Source: Sulfurimonas sp.
GTDB taxonomy: Bacteria > Campylobacterota > Campylobacteria > Campylobacterales > Sulfurimonadaceae
Assembly: GCF_023229025.1 (NCBI RefSeq)
Contig: NZ_JALOAA010000008.1
Location: 1 to 63,750 of the forward strand
DNA length: 63,750 nucleotides
Direction of reading: 5' to 3'
Shown here: one piece after another, positions 52,949 through 61,902 of the stretch
How the letters are laid out: each line of letters begins with the position of its first letter
Numbering within the stretch: the stretch's first letter is position 1
Program-made: the position numbers and the translations under genes
The notes under the pieces: generated by a model
What the model was told of the DNA's origin: nothing
The model's database searches: none
The model's input: only the letters and a program-made list of their open reading frames with translations

Positions 52949-54139
52949 TTAAACTTTAGTGATATCTTTTGCCGCCAAATATCCACTTGCCCAAGCAAAG
53001 GCAAAGTTATATCCGCCTCTTTTGCCTACAACATCCAACACCTCTCCGCAGAAGTATAGATTTTTCTGTTTTAATGACTCAAAAGTTTTTGGATTTATCT
53101 CTGTGGTATCGACTCCACCGCCTGCTACTTCTGCGTGACGAAAACCATGTGTGTCACTTACCTCAAAGCGCCAGTTTAAGAGCTGGTTTGCTATTTTTTT
53201 GGCTAGTTTCATATTGATTTCATTATTACATGTAGAAGCTAGAATATCTAAATCTTCTAAAATAGCTTGAGCAATTTTTAGCGGAACAAGCCCTGCTAAG
53301 ATATCTAAAATAGAAAAATGAGGCATATTTTGAGCAAGAGTGCTTATATGAGATGAGAGCTTTTGCGCAGTAAAGGCGGGAAGCAGATTTACTGAGATGC
53401 TTACATGTGAATGCTCCATCAAAGCGACACTTGCTCCTTGAGAGATATCTAATATCGCAAATCCTGAGGCACCGTAGTCTGTAAAAAGAATATCTCCCTT
53501 ACATGTAAGCTCTTTTTTACTATTTATAAGAAGTGTAACCTCCCCACTAGCCTTGGCTCCGCTCATCTTTTTTACAATTTTTGAATCAAGATGAAGTTGC
53601 ACAAGTGAAGGATAGGTCGGGATTATATTGTGTCCAAAGGCTTTTGCAAACTCAACTCCGTCACTGTTTCCACCAAGATGTGAAGCAGCCTCAGAACCTG
53701 TTGCTACGACAACTGCGTCATGCTCATATAAGAGCTTTTTAATGTCCGTTATTTTTGTATCCGTATGAAAAGTAACGCCTAGGTTTTTGGCATAATTAAT
53801 CAGCAGAGATGCAACGCTTTTTGCTTCGTTGCTAAGAGGATAGACTCGTCCGTCATCTTTTATGTCAAGTAAAAGCCCAATGCTATGGCAGAACTTCTCA
53901 AACTTAACAAAGCCAAACTCTTTAAGTGCAAACTCTACAAATAGAGGATTTTGTGAGAAGTAATCATGATAAGTGAGGTTTGTATTTGTAATGTTGCAGC
54001 GCCCGTTTCCGGAGACCAGAATCTTCTTAGCACATTTAGAATTTTGTTCAAAAATATCTACATCTATATTCTCTTTGGCACAAAATATAGCACACAAAAG
54101 TCCAGATGCACCGCCGCCGATAATTGCTGCTTTTTTCAC
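52949..54139 (-). CDS. BaiN/YhiN (HI0933) family FAD-dependent oxidoreductase
   Basis: 396 residues. FAD-binding Rossmann GGGASGLLCAIFCAKE at the start, KKILVSGNGRCNITN (family signature), and EVAGGGVDTTEINPKTFESLKQKNLYFCGEVLDVVGKRGGYNFAFAWASG at the C terminus. Flavoprotein of unclear substrate; a relative in clostridia reduces bile-acid intermediates, and YhiN is uncharacterised. GTG start whose G is the last base of the mutS2 stop (TAGTG). End of the long minus-strand run. Confidence 0.88.
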   Translation of the reverse strand: MKKAAIIGGGASGLLCAIFCAKENIDVDIFEQNSKCAKKILVSGNGRCNITNTNLTYHDYFSQNPLFVEFALKEFGFVKFEKFCHSIGLLLDIKDDGRVYPLSNEAKSVASLLINYAKNLGVTFHTDTKITDIKKLLYEHDAVVVATGSEAASHLGGNSDGVEFAKAFGHNIIPTYPSLVQLHLDSKIVKKMSGAKASGEVTLLINSKKELTCKGDILFTDYGASGFAILDISQGASVALMEHSHVSISVNLLPAFTAQKLSSHISTLAQNMPHFSILDILAGLVPLKIAQAILEDLDILASTCNNEINMKLAKKIANQLLNWRFEVSDTHGFRHAEVAGGGVDTTEINPKTFESLKQKNLYFCGEVLDVVGKRGGYNFAFAWASGYLAAKDITKV

Positions 54140-56358
54140 TATAGTGTCACTACTTTTGCACCGAATCCACCCAGATACTGTGGTGCATCTTCAAATTTCT
54201 TGACTTTTGGATGAGCTTTTAGGAACTCTTTGACGGCGTAGGAGAGTTTTCCCGTTCCTATGCCGTGATAGACTACAACTTCATCCCATCCGTTTATGAG
54301 TGCGTCGGAGATAAATTTGTCCAAAACCTCATTTGCTTCTTCGGCTCTCATACCGTGAAGATCACACTTTAAGCCCGCTTTTTTTTCAACATTTAATTTT
54401 ACATCGGTAGTTGGCTTCTGTTTTATGAGCTGAGTGTGTTTTAGTTGCGATGTCTTAACGCGTACTCGCATTCCATCAAGTTCTACAATCGCCTCTTTTT
54501 TATCTTTCATGGCGACTATAACGCCTTTTTTGCTATGATATTTAACATTATCGCCGACTTTAAACTCTATATGTGGAGTTATTTTCTCTTTTTTTTCAAG
54601 GGGGAGCTTTTTATTGGCTTCATTCATCGCTCTGTGAATAGCCTTCATATCTCCAGCGCGAGCTGCTTGCTTTGCCTCATCTATAGCAGTTTTATAACTC
54701 TCTTTGAGCAAATTTTTCTCACGTTGGAGCTCCTCAAAAAGCTTGATTTCCTGCTCTTTTAGAGTCCGCTCTTTTATCTGCAGCTCTTCTATTTTTTCAT
54801 CAACTTTTTTGTGCTTTTGTTTAAGCTCGCGCTCTAGTTGTGAGCCTCTCTCTATAAGCATGTTTAGCTTTTCGCTGTTGTCACCGTAGAGAGCTTTTGC
54901 TTCTTGAACGATTTTGTTTGAGATGCCGTATCTCTGTGCGGTCTCAAATGCGTAACTCTTACCTATAATCCCTTGCATAAACTCATAGGTCGGAGCTCTA
55001 TTTTGCTCATCATAAATAGCTGCCATAAGCTCAACATCATCACGATCTGCCATAAGAGCAGCTAGTCGCTTGTGATGGGTTGTTACTACGATTTTTTGTC
55101 CGCGTAAAATTAACTCATCAAGTATTACTTTAAATAGTGCGGCAGCCTCATCACTATCCGTTCCCAGCTCTATCTCATCGACTCCGATAAGTGCATCTCT
55201 GTACTCAAATATTTTTGAGAACTGCTGCATTCGTCCTGCAAAAGTAGAGATATCGTTTTTTACATTTTGCGGATCATCAATGACTGCCAATATATTTTTA
55301 AAGCTTCCTATGTGAGACTTATGTTCATTTAGCTTCATGGGTATGATATATTTTGCCATAAAAGCCGCACTTAAAATTGATTTTAAGAGCATAGTCTTAC
55401 CACCGGCATTTACACCTGTGACCATAAGTATATTTTTGGAAAAGTCCACATGTATAGGCTTTGCATTGTGAAGTGCAGGGTGAATGAAACTATCTAAAAT
55501 AATTTTTGAATCTTTTTTTGACTTAATGAGTTGGAGATTTTTACTCTTTGCAAACAGGACTCTGGCTTGATAGTTATCAAACTTTGTAAACTCTTTATCG
55601 ACAAAGTTTATAAAAGGTAAGAGCTCCGAGAGTTTTGATGAGAACTCTTTTGCATAAGTGTAAAAGATAGCTTCTCTCTCTTGGTTTATGTAGCGTATCT
55701 GCTCTTTTGTCTTTAGTATGCTATCGGGAGAGACATAAAAACCACCGCTTGCACTTCTGCCTACTACTGCGCCTTTTAGCACATGATTAAATCCACCGCG
55801 AACAAGGAGACACTCCTCGTCATTGATGAGATGAATTTGGGTATCAATAAGGTAGGGCGATATTTTTTGAGTGGAGGTAAGCCTTTTTAAAGAGCCGCTC
55901 ATGTTGGCTTTATGCTCTTTTATTCTGGCACTTAAAGCAAAAAGAGTCTCATCTAGATTCTCATCAAATTTGCCCTCATTAGTAAAGTACTGCTCAACAT
56001 CTAAAAATTTTTGCTCAACTACAAATCTATCCATCCATTCGCCGATAATGCCTTGGAGATTTTTATTTTTAAAATATCTAAAATAGCGTACGACTTTAAT
56101 AATTTCAAAAATCTGTTCAAATTGTAGTACGCCATGTTTTTTTAGATGAAGTTTTATATTTGTAAAGTCAGCTACTTTTGGGGGAGCTTTAAACTCTATG
56201 GCATCAAGTGCCATAATAAAGCGGTAGTGAAGTTCTTGGTCACCCTCCATGTAAAGAGAGTCATCTCGTGAGAAAAATTGTCTAAATAGGGCAATATGCT
56301 CGCCTAAATCTAGCTGATTGATTAGTAAATCAATCCTTGAATCACTCTCTACTCGCAT
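54139..56358 (-). CDS. mutS2: endonuclease MutS2
   Basis: 739 residues. Helical lever (1-290), ATPase with Walker A GVNAGGKTMLLKS and GVDEIELGTDSDEA (Walker B region), then a long coiled coil (LERELKQKHKKVDEKIEELQ...) and a C-terminal Smr domain with KCDLHGMRAEEANE and VVYHGIGTGKL. No N-terminal mismatch-recognition domain, so this is MutS2, not MutS. Known to suppress homologous recombination or to act on collided ribosomes; which applies here is open. Overlaps neighbours by 10 and 1 bases. Confidence 0.94.
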   Translation of the reverse strand: MRVESDSRIDLLINQLDLGEHIALFRQFFSRDDSLYMEGDQELHYRFIMALDAIEFKAPPKVADFTNIKLHLKKHGVLQFEQIFEIIKVVRYFRYFKNKNLQGIIGEWMDRFVVEQKFLDVEQYFTNEGKFDENLDETLFALSARIKEHKANMSGSLKRLTSTQKISPYLIDTQIHLINDEECLLVRGGFNHVLKGAVVGRSASGGFYVSPDSILKTKEQIRYINQEREAIFYTYAKEFSSKLSELLPFINFVDKEFTKFDNYQARVLFAKSKNLQLIKSKKDSKIILDSFIHPALHNAKPIHVDFSKNILMVTGVNAGGKTMLLKSILSAAFMAKYIIPMKLNEHKSHIGSFKNILAVIDDPQNVKNDISTFAGRMQQFSKIFEYRDALIGVDEIELGTDSDEAAALFKVILDELILRGQKIVVTTHHKRLAALMADRDDVELMAAIYDEQNRAPTYEFMQGIIGKSYAFETAQRYGISNKIVQEAKALYGDNSEKLNMLIERGSQLERELKQKHKKVDEKIEELQIKERTLKEQEIKLFEELQREKNLLKESYKTAIDEAKQAARAGDMKAIHRAMNEANKKLPLEKKEKITPHIEFKVGDNVKYHSKKGVIVAMKDKKEAIVELDGMRVRVKTSQLKHTQLIKQKPTTDVKLNVEKKAGLKCDLHGMRAEEANEVLDKFISDALINGWDEVVVYHGIGTGKLSYAVKEFLKAHPKVKKFEDAPQYLGGFGAKVVTL

Positions 56359-56678
56359 TTAGATGCACTAATCATCTGACCATAGTATGGAGTGTTCTCT
56401 TTACCTATGAAAGTGTATGTGCCTATACTAAGTGTAAAGTTCTCTTTGTTTACCTCTACGCCTTGGCAAATGATTGTACTATTTTGGTTATATCTTAAAA
56501 CAGCATCAAGCATCATTTGAGTTCTTTTGTCATTATATTTATTGTATGCTATAGCAAATAAAACGATAGATAAAACTATTCCGGTTACTACTGTTTTTTG
56601 AGAACGGGTTAGTTCAGTAAAGTAGTGCAGTGCTAAAAAGAAGAGAGCTACAACTACTAGCCCAGCTATATATGCCAT
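56349..56678 (-). CDS. small membrane protein between murC and mutS2
   Basis: 109 residues with two membrane helices (~4-22 and ~31-48), then a ~60-residue soluble part with Cys pairs: TIICQGVEVN, and a C-terminal MISASKCE. No family function recognised. The order murC-small membrane protein-mutS2 recurs in Campylobacter, to my recollection, so the gene is probably real and ancient. Overlaps murC by one base and mutS2 by ten. Confidence 0.75.
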   Translation of the reverse strand: MAYIAGLVVVALFFLALHYFTELTRSQKTVVTGIVLSIVLFAIAYNKYNDKRTQMMLDAVLRYNQNSTIICQGVEVNKENFTLSIGTYTFIGKENTPYYGQMISASKCE

Positions 56679-57991
56679 TATGCAGTTCCTCTTATCTGGT
56701 AAGTTAAGTCACCGGCACCAAAACCGATGATAAGACCTTTGTCTAATATTTTTAACACTTCTTTATCTTTCATGATAGTAATAGTGTTGTTTGCTCTTGT
56801 TATATTGTCAGCCATAATTAAGTTGTACCTTTTAAATTTCTCTTTGAAGTCAATCTCTTTTATCGACTCGCCTGCAGACCAAACAGGAAGTATTATAAGC
56901 TCCTCTGCCCCTTCAAAACACTTTATAAACTCTTCAAGATTGTCTATAGTCCTTGAGTATTTATGCGGTTGCCAGATTGCCGTAATCTTATCAAATCCTT
57001 TTAAAAGAGCATACTCTTTGACCGACTCAAAGGTAGCTTTTATCTCTGTAGGGTGATGACCGTAATCGTCTATTATTACGCTTCCTTTTTCAGATCCGAC
57101 AATATCAAAGCGTTTTTTAATACCCTTAAAAGTAAGTATCTTCTCTCTAATTATCTCAATATCCATGGACTCATTTGCTGCTAAAATAGCCAAAGAGGCA
57201 TCAAGTGCAATGTGTTTTCCAAATCCCCAAACATCAAAACTGCCCAAATCTTTAAGGGTAAATCTCGTATGAGGCTCATTATCAATCAGTACAAATTTTA
57301 TATCTGTGATATCTTTGCTTGGGTAGAGCCACTTAGCATCAACTTCATCAATAAGTTTGCTTAAAAATGGGTCTTCTGCATTTAAGACACGGCAAGGTGC
57401 AGATTTTATAAATGTTTTGTAAGAGTCGTAAAAAAGCTCGTAATTATAGTCATAATACTCCATATGCTCAGGCTCGGCGTTTATAACAATTGCACAGTGT
57501 GGGATTGAGTTTATAAAACTGCCATCACTCTCATCTGCTTCAAAGAGCATTACATCGCTTTGCGGGTTATATCGTACATTTGAGCCAAATGCTTTTGACT
57601 CTGCACCTATGATTGCAGAGCCCTCCATGATAGCCGTTAGTATTGCAGTTGTAGTACTTTTGCCATGTGCGCCTGCGACAGAGTAAACTTTTAAGTTGTT
57701 TAAAATACGCAGTAGCGCCTCTCGACGGGCAAGAACCTCGATACCTTTTTCTTTTGCTTCAACGATTTCAGGATTATCAGGACGGATAATAGCAGAGTGA
57801 ACAACTAACTCCTGATCTGTTATAGCAGAGGCATCATGAGGAACTGTAACTTTAATGCCAAGCTTACGAAGTTTTTTAGTTATTACCGTATCAGATATAT
57901 CCGAACCGCTTATCTCATGACCTTGAAAGTGCATGTACTGCGCCAACCCTGATATCCCAATTCCGCCAATACCAATAAAATGAATTTTCAT
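56678..57991 (-). CDS. murC: UDP-N-acetylmuramate-L-alanine ligase
   Basis: 437 residues. N-terminal HFIGIGGIGISGLAQ (UDP-binding), SGSDIS, P-loop SVAGAHGKSTTTA, the Mur-ligase core with FEADESDGSF and INAEPEHMEYY, and C-terminal IIDDYGHHPTEIKA and WQPHKYSRT. Adds L-Ala to UDP-MurNAc. Full length. Four bases after the helical protein upstream. Confidence 0.97.
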   Translation of the reverse strand: MKIHFIGIGGIGISGLAQYMHFQGHEISGSDISDTVITKKLRKLGIKVTVPHDASAITDQELVVHSAIIRPDNPEIVEAKEKGIEVLARREALLRILNNLKVYSVAGAHGKSTTTAILTAIMEGSAIIGAESKAFGSNVRYNPQSDVMLFEADESDGSFINSIPHCAIVINAEPEHMEYYDYNYELFYDSYKTFIKSAPCRVLNAEDPFLSKLIDEVDAKWLYPSKDITDIKFVLIDNEPHTRFTLKDLGSFDVWGFGKHIALDASLAILAANESMDIEIIREKILTFKGIKKRFDIVGSEKGSVIIDDYGHHPTEIKATFESVKEYALLKGFDKITAIWQPHKYSRTIDNLEEFIKCFEGAEELIILPVWSAGESIKEIDFKEKFKRYNLIMADNITRANNTITIMKDKEVLKILDKGLIIGFGAGDLTYQIRGTA

Positions 57992-57995
57992 TCGC

Positions 57996-58499
57996 TTACT
58001 CCGTATCTATTTTGGGGTTGTCTAGCAATTTCTGTGCCTCGCTGTTAAAGCAACTTATATAAAACGTTCCCGCATCTTGTGTTGAATCAATATCGGCTAT
58101 ATCTGATAAGAAATTATCAAAAGAGACGTTTTCTTTAGAGGCAATCCAGTGAAATTTAAGAGCCGATGAAAACTTCTTGTCATTACTAAGTCCGCTTAAA
58201 ACTTCAAAAAGAGCACTCGCATCAGATGTTTTTCCTGCGCTGTAATGCTCTATGGCATACTCATACAGAGCTCTTAGCGTTGCAAAGTCTTGAACTTCAC
58301 TCATATCCATTACTCTGTGTGTCTCAAGCGTGTCTGTTAATCTCTCTAGTGCTAAATCAAGTATATTTATATAAAAATTTTGAAGCATATCTTCATCAAA
58401 AGTGTCATGTGCACGCTGCTCAAGTAGATATAAAGAGGCTATGTCAGAGTTTTGTTGTGCTTGAAGCACCTCTGCTTTTAATTTTTCTGTTTCACTCAC
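57996..58499 (-). CDS. uncharacterised helical protein upstream of murC
   Basis: 167 residues from GTG 58499, where GTGA overlaps the dapC-type stop by four bases and AAAGGAG is eight bases upstream. A second GTG at 58508 has no spacing to that site. No signal peptide; acidic, all-helical, with TPR-like spacing (LRALYEYAIEHYSAGKTSDASALFEVLSGL). No family recognised. Placed between an aminotransferase of the diaminopimelate pathway and murC, so a link to peptidoglycan synthesis is conceivable but unsupported. Confidence 0.7.
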   Translation of the reverse strand: MSETEKLKAEVLQAQQNSDIASLYLLEQRAHDTFDEDMLQNFYINILDLALERLTDTLETHRVMDMSEVQDFATLRALYEYAIEHYSAGKTSDASALFEVLSGLSNDKKFSSALKFHWIASKENVSFDNFLSDIADIDSTQDAGTFYISCFNSEAQKLLDNPKIDTE

Positions 58500-59632
58500 G
58501 ATAGACACTCCTTTATTCTCTTTAGTGCATTTTTTGTTTTTTTCGGATCTTCAACAAGCGCGATTCTTATAAAATCTTTGCCGGGATTTATACAATTCTC
58601 ATCGTCTCTAGCTAAATACTCTCCGGGTAAAACTTTTACATTGTATTTGCTATATAGCTTTTTTGTAAACTCAAGTGCATTTGGAACTTTTAGCCAAATG
58701 TAAAAGGTAGCATCTGGAATCTCAATACCTAAAATCTCGCGCGCGGCTTCAAAGTTTTGTTTATAAATTGCTCTTGCATCTTCTACATGCTGCTCATCAC
58801 TCCAAGCAGCCGCTGCAGCACTTTGAAGCGGAAGAGGGGAGGCACAACCTATGTAGGTTCTATAGCTCATGTACTCTTTTAGTATCTTTTCATCACCTGC
58901 AATAAAACCTGAGCGAAGTCCTGGAGCGGATGAGCGTTTTGAGATGGAGTTAACAATAAGAATATTTTTAAACTCCCTGTTTCCTACATGTAATGATGCC
59001 TCAAGAAGTGAGGGAATCGGCTTGTCTGTATAAATTTCGCTGTAACACTCATCATTTAAAAGTACAAAATTATGCTTAAGTGCGAGCTTAACCCACTCGC
59101 CAAGCTCATCAAGAGTGAGCGTGGATGTAGTGGGATTATTTGGAAAGTTTAAAATTACAAGATGAGATGCAGATAACTTCTCCTCATCAATTAGAGGCTT
59201 AAAGTTATTTTCTTGTGTAAGATTTAGATAGATTGTTTTTGCTCTTGAAGCGATTGCCGCACCCTCATAAATCTGATAAAAAGGATTTGTAAAGGCGATG
59301 CAAGGCTCTTTTTTATCAAAAAGTAGAAATTGAGGGAAGTTAAAAAGTACCTCTCTTGTTCCAAAAGTAGGGATAATCTGCTCATTGCTAAGATTGACGC
59401 CAAATCTTTTTGCAACAAAGGCTCTTTGAGCTTCTCTTAGCTCATCTTCACCGATAGTTTTAGGATATTTTCTAAGAAGATTGGCATTTTTGCAAAGCGT
59501 TTTTTGAATAAAGTCAGGAGTTTCAAATTGTGGTTCGCCTATGGTTAAAACAGATGGTTCATACTCTTTATTTGGCGCAATCTCTTTAAGTAAATTATTA
59601 AGTTTTTCAAATGGATAGGGTTCAAAATTCAT
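58496..59632 (-). CDS. dapC: class I/II aminotransferase, probable succinyldiaminopimelate aminotransferase
   Basis: 378 residues. PLP fold type I: LNFPNNPTTSTLTLDEL, LLNDECYSEIYTD (Asp and Tyr contacting PLP), NSISKRSSAPGLRSGFIAGD (Schiff-base Lys in SKRSS) and a C-terminal FIRIALVED with the substrate Arg. Its length and NPTTSTLTLDE pattern, plus location before murC, suit DapC of the lysine/diaminopimelate pathway. Other class I aminotransferases remain possible. Confidence 0.8.
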   Translation of the reverse strand: MNFEPYPFEKLNNLLKEIAPNKEYEPSVLTIGEPQFETPDFIQKTLCKNANLLRKYPKTIGEDELREAQRAFVAKRFGVNLSNEQIIPTFGTREVLFNFPQFLLFDKKEPCIAFTNPFYQIYEGAAIASRAKTIYLNLTQENNFKPLIDEEKLSASHLVILNFPNNPTTSTLTLDELGEWVKLALKHNFVLLNDECYSEIYTDKPIPSLLEASLHVGNREFKNILIVNSISKRSSAPGLRSGFIAGDEKILKEYMSYRTYIGCASPLPLQSAAAAAWSDEQHVEDARAIYKQNFEAAREILGIEIPDATFYIWLKVPNALEFTKKLYSKYNVKVLPGEYLARDDENCINPGKDFIRIALVEDPKKTKNALKRIKECLS

Positions 59633-59661
59633 AGTTTTTAGTGCCTTTAATAGTAGGTGAA

Positions 59662-59667
59662 ATTATA
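59662..59667 (-). promoter_or_regulatory. -10 box of the dapC-murC-mutS2 segment
   Basis: Complement of ATTATA: TATAAT, ~30 bases before ATG 59632, in the 57-base gap after the thioredoxin-fold gene. This is the widest gap of the minus run from 63.75 to 52.9 kb and is the likeliest internal promoter. Confidence 0.45.
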
Positions 59668-59689
59668 TCTAAAATCTATAAAATAGAGG

Positions 59690-60220
59690 TTAATGGCTGT
59701 CAAACTCCTCTAGGCACGAAGCCTCTCCCTCTGAGACTCTACAGTAGCTTGAACCTTTATCAAAAGAGATCATATATGGACGCTGCTTTATATCAAGACT
59801 CTTTGCAACATCTGCAATCTCTTCAATCATATCTAATGTAGTTTGTCTGGCTTTATAGTTGCTTAGTTCTATCTCATCTTCATATACCATTATATCTATA
59901 AGTGTCTCTTTTGGATTTAAGGACTCATATATGTAGTGTATTGTCTCCTCGGAGTTAAGAATAGGAAGTCTGTATAGAAATACATAGTAAGTGTTAGATA
60001 GTTGCAACATTTTGTTCTCATCTATCTTTTTTATTAGCGCACGAGAGTAATCGCAGAGCGGGTCTACAAAAACATATATATCGCTATCCGTGCCCGTACC
60101 GAATTTAATAGCATATTTTGATATCGCTTCAAGATCTGCTTTTGGTTTTTGTGCAACAGAAACACTTTGGGCAGCTCCAAGATTGAAAATCAGAAAAAAT
60201 ATAATTGATAAAATTTTCAT
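59690..60220 (-). CDS. periplasmic thioredoxin-fold protein with single active-site cysteine
   Basis: 176 residues from ATG 60220 with GGAG upstream; the longer frame to 60316 overlaps the ThiF gene and would bury the signal peptide. Signal peptide residues 1-17 (LGAAQ). The layout is DsbC/thioredoxin-like: IYVFVDPLCDYSRALIKKI, then a helical insert and KQRPYMISFD (cis-Pro). The redox motif reads Cys56-Asp-Tyr-Ser59, lacking the second Cys; two others near the end (SYCRVSEGEASC) could pair. Thiol function therefore uncertain. Confidence 0.7.
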   Translation of the reverse strand: MKILSIIFFLIFNLGAAQSVSVAQKPKADLEAISKYAIKFGTGTDSDIYVFVDPLCDYSRALIKKIDENKMLQLSNTYYVFLYRLPILNSEETIHYIYESLNPKETLIDIMVYEDEIELSNYKARQTTLDMIEEIADVAKSLDIKQRPYMISFDKGSSYCRVSEGEASCLEEFDSH

Positions 60221-60230
60221 ATAAACTCCA

Positions 60231-60902
60231 TTATGCTTTTGGAAGAGAGAACTTCTGGGTAATATATTCGCCCTCACTGTTAAAAAACAGATAATACAAG
60301 AAGTCTTTTTTAACACTTAGTCCGGCTAGATATCTTAGTGCTAGGTTTGCTTGAAGAGATGCTACATGCATAACTATAGGAGCGGTAATACCGGCTGGAG
60401 TTTTTGATGTTATTTTAAAGGCATCTCTAAAAGAGGAGTCCTTAAAAAAGCAGACCTGCCCATGATATGCTTCAACACTTCCATATATCCAAGGCGATTT
60501 TTTATCTCTGCAGTAACTGTCTATTTCGCCTCTAGTAGGAAGATTGTCTGTTGCATCAATAATTAAATCAACATAAATATTCTTTTTGCACCACTCATCA
60601 AATCTGCACTCATGCGCAATAGCCTTGACAAAGGGGCATCTATTCTCAATAAGCGCTGCATTAATAGCAGCTTTATTTTTGCCCTCATCACCAATTTTAA
60701 ATGCAATCTGTCTATGGATGTTGTGAGTTGAGACTTCATCAAAATCTATCATATGTATTTCACCAATACCGCTTGAACCAAGAGCAAATGCTAGAGAACT
60801 TCCAAGTCCGCCGGCACCTACAACCGCTATCTTTTTATCTTGCAAAGAGAGTTGAGTCTCCTCCCCCCAAAGTTGTACTTGACGTTGAAAATAGTTCATC
60901 AT
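60231..60902 (-). CDS. ThiF/MoeB-type E1-like adenylyltransferase
   Basis: 223 residues. VAVVGAGGLGSSLAFALGSSGIG (ATP loop), DFDEVSTHNIHRQI (Asp and Arg contacting ATP) and IIDATDNLPTRGEID are the canonical ThiF/MoeB motifs; PWIYGSVEAYHGQVCFF follows. It lacks the zinc-binding CxxC pairs of MoeB, so ThiF-like or a degenerate form. Activates a small sulfur carrier for thiamine or molybdopterin synthesis. ATG ATG start with GGAG upstream. Four-base overlap with the hydrolase gene. Confidence 0.85.
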   Translation of the reverse strand: MMNYFQRQVQLWGEETQLSLQDKKIAVVGAGGLGSSLAFALGSSGIGEIHMIDFDEVSTHNIHRQIAFKIGDEGKNKAAINAALIENRCPFVKAIAHECRFDEWCKKNIYVDLIIDATDNLPTRGEIDSYCRDKKSPWIYGSVEAYHGQVCFFKDSSFRDAFKITSKTPAGITAPIVMHVASLQANLALRYLAGLSVKKDFLYYLFFNSEGEYITQKFSLPKA

Positions 60903-61696
60903 AAGCTACTCCTTTTATGTATCATATCCCTAAAGCCCCAGAATCTTCTTGCAGCAAGAACTTCTGAGTGGTGCATCTGAACAATCATAAGCTCCTCTTT
61001 GTTTCCTAAATGCTCTAGAAGCTCGCCGTTTGGAGAAGCTAAAAGCGAATCTCCGTAAAAACGCCATGTAAACTCTTTATCCTTATATTCACCTATCCTA
61101 TTTGCTCTTAAAATATAGCAGTTTTGAGTAAATGCCCGAGAGAGAACAAGCGCTTTCCATCTCTCGTAAGAGTCAAATGTCGATACACTCGGTACTAAGA
61201 TACAATCAACATTTTTATGACTAAGCTCTTCAAATATTTTATCAAAATGGAGCTCAAATCCACTAATTATAGCAAATTTAAACCCCTCTATCTTAAATAT
61301 TAAAGGGGCTTCTATAGCCTTTTGTTCATTTGCAAAAAACTTCTCCTCATTCCAGTGCGGATAGTTTATAAGAAGCTGCTGTTGGTAGTAGGAAGTAGAT
61401 GATGGAGCAAACTTTGCAATAACTTTGTAGATATTTGCTTTTTTAACAATAATAATTGGTGCGATAATAGTGAGATTATAAGTAGAAGCTAGCTCTCTTA
61501 GGACTTTTATTTGATGCTCTGAATGCTCTTTTATCATGTCGTTTGAAAGAGTTTGAAGTTCTTTAAAAAATGGGTTTAGTATATATTCGCCTAAAAGAAG
61601 AACCTTTACTCCCTGTTTGCTTGCGATTCTAATATAGTTGTATAGCTTAGTTGAGCTCATACCTTGAGCACTTAGTTGAAGCACCGCAGCTAGCAC
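60899..61696 (-). CDS. carbon-nitrogen hydrolase (nitrilase) fold protein lacking catalytic Cys and Lys
   Basis: 265 residues. Nitrilase-fold by overall pattern: LLLGEYILNPFF keeps the catalytic Glu (Glu37). The Lys position in the YxKxxL pattern reads Gln106, and the catalytic Cys position in the I-C-Y-D context reads Ser145 in FAIISGFELHFD. Later VDCILVPSVSTFDSYERWKALVLSRAF and ILRANRIG are family-like. Two of three triad residues appear changed, so hydrolysis is doubtful. GTG start, one-base overlap with xseB (TAGTG); four-base overlap with the ThiF gene. Confidence 0.7.
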   Translation of the reverse strand: MLAAVLQLSAQGMSSTKLYNYIRIASKQGVKVLLLGEYILNPFFKELQTLSNDMIKEHSEHQIKVLRELASTYNLTIIAPIIIVKKANIYKVIAKFAPSSTSYYQQQLLINYPHWNEEKFFANEQKAIEAPLIFKIEGFKFAIISGFELHFDKIFEELSHKNVDCILVPSVSTFDSYERWKALVLSRAFTQNCYILRANRIGEYKDKEFTWRFYGDSLLASPNGELLEHLGNKEELMIVQMHHSEVLAARRFWGFRDMIHKRSSL

Positions 61697-61902
61697 TACT
61701 CTGCCTTTATCTTTGTTATTTTTATCTCTGCATCTTCTAGTATTTTTTGAGCTTTTGAGAGTTCACTCATACCCTCTTCATACGCTTTTACACTATCTGC
61801 TAACGTAATCTCAGGGTTCATTAAAGTATCTAGAATTTTTTTTGCATTTTGCAGTTTTGATTCAAAACCTTCGGTTTCTTTAGTTAAAGCCTCTTTAGCC
61901 AT
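61696..61902 (-). CDS. xseB: exodeoxyribonuclease VII small subunit
   Basis: 68 residues. FESKLQNAKKILDTLMNPEITLADSVKAYEEGMSELSKAQKILEDAE is the XseB helical hairpin. Works with XseA, which is not in the window, on single-stranded DNA ends. ATG at 61902 overlaps the end of metX by eight bases. Confidence 0.9.
   Translation of the reverse strand: MAKEALTKETEGFESKLQNAKKILDTLMNPEITLADSVKAYEEGMSELSKAQKILEDAEIKITKIKAE

Noticed and set aside
52925..52950. TTTAAATATTTAAA palindrome between dgt and the BaiN-type gene
   Set aside because: AT-only palindrome without GC-rich stem or U tract; not a convincing terminator or operator.
60221..60316. N-terminal extension of the thioredoxin-fold protein
   Set aside because: It overlaps the ThiF gene and would precede the signal peptide; ATG 60220 has GGAG.
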